Assembly: GCA_027924585.1 (NCBI GenBank)
Contig: BSBM01000186.1
Coordinates: forward strand, 2,852,001 to 2,916,000
Direction of reading: 5' to 3'
Length of the DNA: 64,000 bases
Source: Larix kaempferi
Taxonomy: Eukaryota > Streptophyta > Pinopsida > Pinales > Pinaceae
Under the pieces are notes generated by a model. It made no database searches and was not told where the DNA came from. It worked only from the letters and a program-made list of their open reading frames with translations. Made by a program: the position numbers and the translations under genes. Numbering within the stretch: position 1 is the stretch's first letter; each line of letters begins with the position of its first letter. Shown here piece by piece: positions 56,812 through 64,000 of this stretch.

Positions 56812-57762
56812 TTATTTATCGACCTGGGAGTAGTTTAGTTCTGCTCCTTTGAACATGGATCTCATGAATGAAATAGGGATTTCAGCATCATTATCATGTT
56901 TCTGTGTAAGGATAGTTGCGTAGGAGAATTCAATAGAAAACGTGTACAAAATAAAATCTTTGTTGAAGTCTGGAGACATCAAAGCGGGGGCTTCCACAAC
57001 GGATCTCCGGATTTCAACAAATCCATTTCTTTGTTCCTCAGACCACTTAAATTGGGCATGTTTTTTAACCAATTGTTTCAACGGCTTAACAATTTGAGCA
57101 AAATTCAGAACAAATATACGAACAAAATTAATCTTACCAAGAAAAGATTGCATGGCTTTATGTGACCCAGGTAGGCCGATCTTCGCAATGGCTTCTATGC
57201 ATTCTGGATCAACGATCATGCCTTCTTTCGAAACAATAAAACCCAACAACTTACCTTCAGTGACTGCAAATATATATTTTTTTGGGTTCAATGAGATTCC
57301 ATATCTTCTACAGCACTCGAACACCTGTGTCAGAGAAGACAAATGTTCGTGTCATTTTTTAGAATAAATGGTAATATCGTCTAAATATACAATGACAGAA
57401 TTGTGCATCAATCCCCTAAAAGCTATGTCCATAGCTCTTTGAAAGGTAGCACCATCATTTATCAGCCCAAAAGGCATTTTCTTGTACGCAAAGGTTCCCC
57501 AAGGGGTCCTAAAATTTGTTTTTAGTTTATCATTAGGGGAAAATAGGACTTGGTTATATCTCGAGAAGCCATTGAGGAGAGAAAACATCTCAGACCCTGC
57601 TACTTTCTGTAGAATCTGCTCCATTGGAGGAACAATGTATTGGTCCTTTTCAGAAGCTCTGTTTAAGTTTTTGAAATCAACACAGAGTCTGATTTCCCCA
57701 TTCTTCTTCGGAACAGGTACCGGATTAGCAATCCACTGTGTATGTCTGGCAGGGAATACAAT
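56812..57762 (-). pseudogene. Gypsy-4 reverse transcriptase
   Basis: Includes EIRLCVDFKNLNRASEKDQY, SLLNGFSRYNQVLFSPND, KKMPFGLINDGATFQRAM and the catalytic VIVYLDDITIYSKK near 57370. The connection then reads GFIVSKEGMIVDPECIEAI and MQSFLGKINFVRIF. A stop separates the halves near 57350. YLDD is the normal variant for this clade. Confidence 0.87.
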
Positions 57763-58331
57763 TCATGCTGCCAGTAATTTCTCAAGCTCCTTCTGGACAG
57801 AGGGTTCTAGGCTGGGATGAATCTTCCTTAACTTTTGTTGGTAAGGTTTTACCTCAGGTTTCATTGGTATATTATGGTGCATGATACTGGTGTCAAAATT
57901 TTTGAGTTCATCGTATGTCCATACAAAGACATATTTGAACTCCTTACACAGTTTGATAAAATCTCTCTTTTCCTCAACAGAGAAATCAACCCCTAGATTG
58001 ATGAAACGAGGATTCTGTTCAGTTCCTAGGTTGACTAGTTCATAATTGAGGGATGAACTCTGGGTTTTACAGTTGGTCTTTTGCTCGAACTTATCTTGGA
58101 GGTCATAATATTTATCGAGGTTGATGATTGATTTACGGATAAGATTGTAAAGATGAGTGGAATCAGCCAAAGACTTCTCATGCTCAGCTTCATCTATTGC
58201 CACATCTTGAAACGTGTCCTGGGATGTAAGAAAGTCTAATATTTGCTTTTCATCATCAAACACTTTCCAATTAGTCACATTATCAGGAATGGAAGGCCTA
58301 TACATAAGTTCAATTGAAAAAGTGTTAGGGG
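57763..58331 (-). pseudogene. Gypsy-4 pre-RT region, truncated by Gypsy-5
   Basis: An open frame running from the Gypsy-5 LTR edge, with FINLGVDFSVEEKRDFIKLC, FVWTYDELKNFDTSIMHHN and PMKPEVKPYQQKLRKIHPS. This is the conserved block before RT in Tat/Athila elements. The frame is open right up to 58331, which supports a direct insertion there. Confidence 0.82.
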
Positions 58332-59215
58332 TGTTACACCCAAAATCTACTCATCATAATATTAAGTGTATACACCCCTAAAGACACCTGGACTAAGTAA
58401 TCATCCTGGGAGGATTTGTACCCAATTGTGCTAGGTTTTGAAGGGTCGTCGCAGGTTGCACACTAGCAACATGCGACGTCACATCTTGCTCCACTGCAGG
58501 GTGTGATGAGGTCAGTTAATGGGCAAACATAGCTTATTCGAGATCCTTCTCGAAACTTGCTCATTTGGGGGCTTATCCTTGACCTCTAGGGGAGCTAGTA
58601 CTCGACTCCTGACTCTTTGGGAGGATCACCTATCTCTCTCCTATCATTTCTCAACCTATTCTATCCATACCCTATCCATTTAGTCCTATATAAGTGAAGC
58701 TCACTCCCATCCCAAAGGGAGGAAGACTATGGTATCTACATGCTGGTGAAATCACTCTTAGAACATCTCCACTCACCTATTGGAGAACTCATACTTCCTT
58801 GGAAGGATATGGCAATTGGCTTTTTCAGAGAAGGGCTACAGCATTAAGTCATTGGTTGTGGTTCTATATCTCTATCATGTACTCCTCTATTTGCAGTAAT
58901 ACAAATGCTTTCCACCAATATTGTTCATGTGTGCAATGATATTGAGTAGTTTACTTAGATCGCTTATTGTATAGATGTCTTTTACTCGTTTCTCTTATTT
59001 CTTGTCTTGACAGGTCTTGCAGCTTGGATTTGACAACTGTGGGACGTGGATCAACATTCAGGAGAAAGGATTACGCAGTGAAAAGGTAAGGCATCTAGTA
59101 CTCGATCCTTAAGTAGATCTAGGAGATGCACTTGTAGTCTGTTCTATTTGTTCTAGACTCACTTTGAGCTAGGGAGATCCAGCTCGCGTCCGCTCGAGTG
59201 GATTGTCCGATACCA
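58332..59215 (+). repeat. Gypsy-5 5' LTR
   Basis: About 884 bp from TGTTACACCC to ...GATACCA, bounded by the interrupted Gypsy-4 frame on the left and a primer site on the right. A TATATAAG box lies at 58687-58694. The U3 has a TCGCAGGTTGC/GCGACGTCAC near-palindrome around 58447-58481. The partner LTR is outside the window, so the right border is inferred. Confidence 0.72.
58687..58694 (+). promoter_or_regulatory. Gypsy-5 TATA box
   Basis: TATATAAG, about 355 bases into the LTR, fits a plant core promoter and would start the element's genomic RNA some 30 bases downstream. Confidence 0.6.
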
Positions 59216-59219
59216 AATC

Positions 59220-59237
59220 TGGCGACCATACTGGGGA
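59220..59237 (+). other. Gypsy-5 primer-binding site
   Basis: Reads TGGCGACCATACTGGGGA, close to the TGGCGACTC-CTGGGGA type I recall from several plant gypsy elements. It lies four bases past the LTR end. Confidence 0.7.
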
Positions 59238-61469
59238 GTATATAGAGTTTGGTCAGTAGTTGTCAATTTGAGAGTCATTTTCAGTTGATTGCTTGACACA
59301 AGTGTTTTATTTTTTCCATTTACTTCTTGGAGTTGATTTCACTATCAGATATTCATATTGAAGACTCCGATCTACTTCCTCTGAGTTTATACAACTCATT
59401 CCCAAACCATTCCATAGTTCATTACTGAGAGATCTGATTCATTTTTTAATCTAGACTTCGCCTGTCGCACCTAGGAAATGGAAATAGAGCGACACTATGT
59501 CATTTTGAGTCTCTGTTCTTTACATGTTGGATACTTGTCGCACCCCTTGCATTGGCATACTGCGACATCGTCACACTTCCCATGTAGGCAGACTGCGACG
59601 TCGCACTGTGCACAAGGATAGAGTGTGCCGATTGGTCAAATTTTTGGCATGTAGGAATCTCCTCTCCATTTGATAGTCTGGACTTTGGTTTGTTGTATGA
59701 ACTCTCTCTATGCTGCAAGATCTAGACAAGGATCCAATTTATGATTTGTGTTTTGAGTGTTTGGTTCTATTTGGATTGATTTTGGGTTCCATTTTGGACA
59801 AGCTTGAAGACCAGTAGTGGTGGATACTCTTGTCTCCTCCACCTTCATCTGTTCACCCTTGCATTCCCTTATTTCCATCCCTGATCTGATTGGTACATTA
59901 GATCAGCTTCCAGACCTCATTTACATTTGTTTTGAGCTTTGCTTGCTTAGTTTGCTTGTTGCTGCTTGATTTGGAGTTAAGTGTGTCTTTCAACTTGGTT
60001 GAGTGCTTGTCTTTTCTTGAGTCTTCTGAATGTACTAGTGCAAGTAGTGTTTTATTTTCAGTCATTTAGATCTGAAAGCTCAGTTGTTATCAAGTTTATT
60101 CTTTGATGCATCCATTGAAAAGTTAAAAGTGCTTCTTTCCCATCATTTCTTGAACATTATTTAAGAAAATTTTTGTGCATTGGAAAATTCTCGTTTATGT
60201 TTTGGAAATGTTGAATGAATGTATGATCTATTGTGTTTTTCTCGAATTATGAATCGCTCATTTTCTTGAAAGGCTCAAAATATGCTTCGATTTTTGCAAA
60301 GTTAATTCCATGCTAAGGAAAGATAGATGCATTTTTAATTTTTGTTTCCTTTAGAACAGTGAAAGTGAAATTGAAAAACTTGCATATTCCATTTCAGAAT
60401 CCTCTCTTTTCATTACCTAGTGTCATTTTACTTTGAAAAGAAAAAGAAAAGGAAAAATGATTTGATTTGGATAGTAGTGTTATGATTTTTTGTGTTTCGT
60501 TGAAAAAGGAAAAGAATACTTTCATTGTCAAATTTGTTTGAATTGGGATTGTGTTGCATTGAGTTTGTTTTGGCAATACTATTGGAGAAAATTTTCTCCT
60601 TCCCATAGCTTGAATTCATTGAAAGAAAAGAATATTTCGTGCATGTAGCCAGGGCTTGCATTATGCTTCTAATTATGTACTCACCTCATGCATTCACCTA
60701 ACGCATCCACGATAAAATTAATGGTAGAACTATGTAAAATTTTTAGCAACTTGTGTGTAAGTTAGAGACGTGTTCCAGTGTCGTTAAGCGTGGCAACTGT
60801 CGTTATTTGCCAGCACTGTATCTCGGGGGTATTGCAGTCTTCCACGTACTTATCGGTATATCGAGCTCCTTCACGTACCCAACAAGTACCATAATTCATA
60901 CTTGGCATATATCGAAGGGTGTATCACGTACACGGTAGTATATCAGAAGGTCTCTTTCCGAACGGTTGTGCATTAGACAGCACCACTATGGATTTGAGCT
61001 CCCATGTGCCTTGCATATATCGGGAGACACCATTAGGATTCCTGAAACCAACCAAGTTAACAATTTGGCCGTCTTGGCAAAGCAATACACCGAGAACAGC
61101 ACTCAGGGAGGTTAGCATGCATGTACTATCCAGGTAATCGGGTATGCAGGAAAGGGTACAGTCCCAATCCTCCTTGTCGCGTCATATTGTTGGACCATGT
61201 AGTATATTGTGGTTTGCGATCTCTTGATAATCCCGTGATTTTTGAAACTTTTGAATCCACTCTATCACATAAGTTTGCTTGTTGCCTTAGTTTGAGTAGG
61301 TTTTTCTGGACTGCTTTTCTTTTAGCATACTCTTAGGAGAAACGTTGTTTCAGCCATCCTAGTTGATCATCCTGACACTCTAGTGGATTTTCCCTGGAGA
61401 ATATCCCATAGGATCTTAAACTTATCATTTGAATATCCCCTTAATTCGGAGATTATTTCGAGGGTAAGA
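59238..61469 (+). other. Gypsy-5 leader, non-coding
   Basis: 2.2 kb without a convincing ORF. A perfect 12-base palindrome TGCGACGTCGCA lies at 59594-59605, and several similar CTGCGAC motifs occur nearby. A long leader is usual in Tat elements. Confidence 0.6.
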
Positions 61470-63976
61470 ATGGATCAGTGTAACGCGATCGTAGTTACTG
61501 AAGTGGAAAACCCCACTTTGAATGTTGGAGGACTTTTGTTTCCACAAATTCCTCCAGATTCACCTACCTCTCATCCCCCACAGAATGAAGGAGCACAAAC
61601 CCCCACTTCACAAGACCTTTCTCCCGTCATCACTGGAGAACTTTGATCATTGGAATGGATAAATCGACCTCAGGATGACCCTACAACAGCTGTTGGTCCT
61701 TCAGTAGCTTATTGGACATCTTCTACAGACCACCTAGTGGCTCATTTTGCCATCTCATCCCCACCTAACTGGACTACTCCAGAGTTCTCTAGGCCTTACT
61801 ATAGGCCTGACCCCACCGATATTTTCAGCCCCATCCATGAACATTTGGAACAGTTACGTATTAGAGGTGATGAGCTTCGAAGACAAAGTATCGAGCAATA
61901 CTCTGAAGAGTTTCGAAATCGCCATTTCCAACCAAGATTTGATGACGGAAACATCCTGGTTCATCTGATATCTTTCCGATCACCTGAAGCACCCCACCAT
62001 GAGACCGCTAATAAGCCTGGTCAACCCTCACAAGAATCCTGTATTGCACCTCAAGTGAACCAACCGGTGGAAGGACAACAATCCAACGCACCTGTCACTA
62101 CCAAAGTTACTTTATCAGTTCCTCCCCCACCTTAGAATTCGAGGGGAGGGTATTCCATTCCCATGAATTATCTTATTGGTAATCTTATTACTACGATAGC
62201 TATTCAACAACCTATGTTGGTTCAACCTTTGAATAGTGGTCAACCTATCATGGCTGGGGGGCAACCCCCGTTTCCTAACTAGAACGTAAATGGTGGAATC
62301 CCCAACAGACCCTCTGTTGGACCTTCCCAACCCGCTAGACCGTCCACCACGGGATTATCTCATGTTGGGTCGCCGTTAAATGTAACTCAACCCTCATGGA
62401 GTCAAGCGTATCCAGGTTCTGTTAACCTTGTGTCGGGCCAACCTAATCTCGAAAATGCACCATACGGGATACCTTATCCCAGGAATCCATACACTCTATG
62501 GGGGCAACAACCTGTGTTGCAACATTGACCCCAACCGACTATCCCTCAAGTACCACCACCCCTAATCGGCCCTCCCCACCTCCTACTAGAGGCGGTAGGC
62601 CCCCACCTAACCTTGATGGAGGCCCACCTCATTTTACCTACAACATCCCTCACCCTTCCAGCGGTGGCAGGAATGGTCCACCACCCCTTCCCGGCGGAGG
62701 CGGCATGGGACCACCCTATCATGGTGTAGGAGGACATTTCCCTTTGGGTGGCGGAGGCGGTCCACCAACCCCTCCAGGAGGAGGTGGTGGAGGACCTAAT
62801 TAATATGGTGGTTGCGGTGGTGGTGGAGACTCTCATCCTTCCGACGGTGGAGGTGGTGGGGGACCCCATCCTTCTGGCGGTGGAAGTGGTCCACCACCCC
62901 CTTCAGGTGGAGGCGATCGTGGGCCACCTCATTACGGTTATGGACCCCCACCTCCTCCCGGTGGTGGCGGTGGACCTCCACCCCCTCTCGGAGGTGGAGG
63001 TGGACCCCCACTTTATTGGAATGGACCACCTTATGGTGGCGGACCTCCTTAGGGTCTGGGTGACACACCCCCCTACGGTCATTTTCCTCCTGGTACACCT
63101 TATGGTCAATTTGGTCCTTACACGCTTTATCCATATTATCAATATGCATAGCCTAATACACAGCTACCCTTTTTGGCTACTTTGGACCTGCCTGACCTAT
63201 CCCGTTTAACAAATGATCCTATTTGCCACGGATCTAACTGGCCATCGATTCCAGTGAAACTCCCATATGATATCCCCAAGTTTGACGACAAGCCAAGTGA
63301 AGACCCTAAAAACCACACGATGACATACCACTTATAGTGTTCATCTAATTCCTTAATGGACGATTCAATTCGTCTTAGATTGTTTCAAAGGACTCTCACC
63401 AGTTCGGCTGCCAAGTGGTACATTGAATTGCCACCACACTCTTTTCCTGATTTTGGTTCTCTTGCCATGAACTTTTTGACACACTTCCAATTGCCCATAC
63501 GGTATGAGACTGGTACTAATCTTTTAACCTCGCTCCGTCAGAATACCGCCACTCACATCTCGGATCATATCCACGAGTGGACATGGAGACGACGTCTCAT
63601 TAAAGATCCCATTCCAGATAAGCTCCTAGCAGAATCGTTCACAAAATCCCTCATCCCTACCATAGTAAGAGACGTTTCTATGCGAGGTACTGTCACCGAA
63701 GAACAATCCATCATGAGTGCCCATGTGCTAGACCTAGTCTACACTCAATTCAGCACTTTGTTTGATATTCTTCCTGACACACCCCGTGATGTTAATGACC
63801 CTGTAAAATCACATAAGGTACTCCAAACTGATGGAATCATTGGTTCCCTTAATACCCAGCCTACTGCTAGCACTGTTGGATCATCCAACCCAACTCCAGC
63901 TTGCCACAGAACCGCTAAGTCAACCGCTCCTACTGTAACTGAAGAGGTGAATTCTGTCCAATCAACTTCATCTTAG
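61470..63976 (+). pseudogene. Gypsy-5 gag with Gly/Pro-rich insert
   Basis: The likely start is 61470 (MDQCNAIVVTEVENPTLN). The frame meets TGA at 61644 and TAG at 62133, then more stops. Near 62570 a one-base shift moves into the frame of the Gly/Pro-rich tract (62570-63060: PPPLPGGGGMGPP, GGGGGPPTPPGGGGGG) and of the capsid part (63180-63976). The capsid has LRLFQRTLTSSAAKWYIELP, LPIRYETGTNLLTSL and DHIHEWTWRRRLIKDPIP, characteristic of Tat-type Gag. A stop at 63335 and the TAG at 63974 break it. The protein would be the particle protein. Confidence 0.8.
62570..63060 (+). repeat. GGWGGHGG/CCDCC-rich low-complexity tract in Gypsy-5 gag
   Basis: About 490 bases of imperfect GGTGGAGG and CCACCCCC blocks encode Gly-Gly and Pro-Pro runs in the gag frame and open frames on the other strand. 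It looks like microsatellite-type expansion inside a coding region. Confidence 0.75.
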
Positions 63977-64000
63977 AAGTCCGGCGGTAAAAAGAAGAAC

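Larger units (their letters stand above)
55243..58331 (-). mobile_element. Gypsy-4: Tat/Athila-clade pol fragment
   Basis: RT, RNase H and integrase lie in order in one minus-strand frame broken by stops. It is cut at 58331 by the LTR of Gypsy-5; the protease and gag should lie beyond the right edge. Relatives of the RT (FGLINDGATFQRAM) and RNase H (YAAIRNVLVQKELGEKRAHW) belong to the Tat/Athila branch. Confidence 0.85.
58332..64000 (+). mobile_element. Gypsy-5: Tat-type element, 5' half, continues past the window
   Basis: It starts with an LTR (TGTTACACCC), then a primer site, a 2.2-kb leader and a Tat-type gag running to the edge. It interrupts Gypsy-4. The left TSD copy would be AGGGG (58327-58331); the right copy is outside the window. 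Confidence 0.8.

Noticed and set aside
62748-63209. Open frames on both strands over the Gly/Pro tract
   Set aside because: They are shadows of the low-complexity gag sequence; the third frame matches the capsid downstream.

Overview
The window looks like intergenic DNA from a large, repeat-rich seed-plant genome. A gymnosperm is my guess, but nothing in the sequence proves it. I found no intact host gene, tRNA, rRNA or prokaryotic feature. Almost everything recognisable is an LTR retrotransposon or a decayed retroelement, and several sit inside one another. The paired ends give matching target-site duplications (TSDs), so the nesting order can be read directly.

Left part. 1-5939 is a minus-strand Ty3/gypsy element of chromovirus type (Gypsy-1). 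Its gag-pol lies in one reading frame broken only by stop codons, and its 3' LTR is cut by the window edge. 8119-10156 is a plus-strand gypsy fragment (Gypsy-2), and a diverged inverted relative lies at 50729-52490. 10384-19827 is a complete minus-strand Ty1/copia-type element (Copia-C) with 2.7-kb LTRs and a perfect TATAA TSD. It keeps a decayed gag with a coiled coil and two zinc knuckles, and only scraps of pol. The upstream part of both LTRs carries fragments of host protein genes: NADH-dependent glutamate synthase, a Midasin (MDN1) N-terminal segment, and possibly an F-box start. This is the most striking feature of the window.

Middle part. 22872-24107 is a decayed plus-strand plant-mobile-domain-like coding region. 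24108-47500 is a three-layer nest. Copia-B (outer, minus strand, missing its 3' end) has its Gag zinc knuckle split by Copia-A (26405-45057, TSD CTCAT). Copia-A has the last codons of RNase H split by Gypsy-3 (29366-40725, TSD CCAAG). LTR divergence agrees with the order: about 8 differences in 1465 bp for Gypsy-3 and about 11 in 551 bp for Copia-A. Copia-A also carries four consecutive, unrelated tandem-repeat arrays next to its 3' LTR. Gypsy-3 is a young non-autonomous Tat/Athila-clade derivative. Its long open frame joins the RT N-terminus directly to the integrase C-terminus, and it has five zinc knuckles, a second gag-like domain after the protease, an extra ORF of about 885 codons, and a series of repeated primer-binding-site units.

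Right part. 47501-50387 is a decayed minus-strand block that most resembles the capsid-protease part of an endogenous pararetrovirus (Caulimoviridae). 53298-53640 holds five quasi-palindromic modules. 55243-58331 is a minus-strand Tat/Athila-clade pol (Gypsy-4), cut by the 5' LTR of a plus-strand Tat-type element (Gypsy-5). Gypsy-5 starts at 58332 and runs out of the window with a long leader and a Gly/Pro-rich gag.

Calls rest on reading motifs by eye. No alignment or database search was run.
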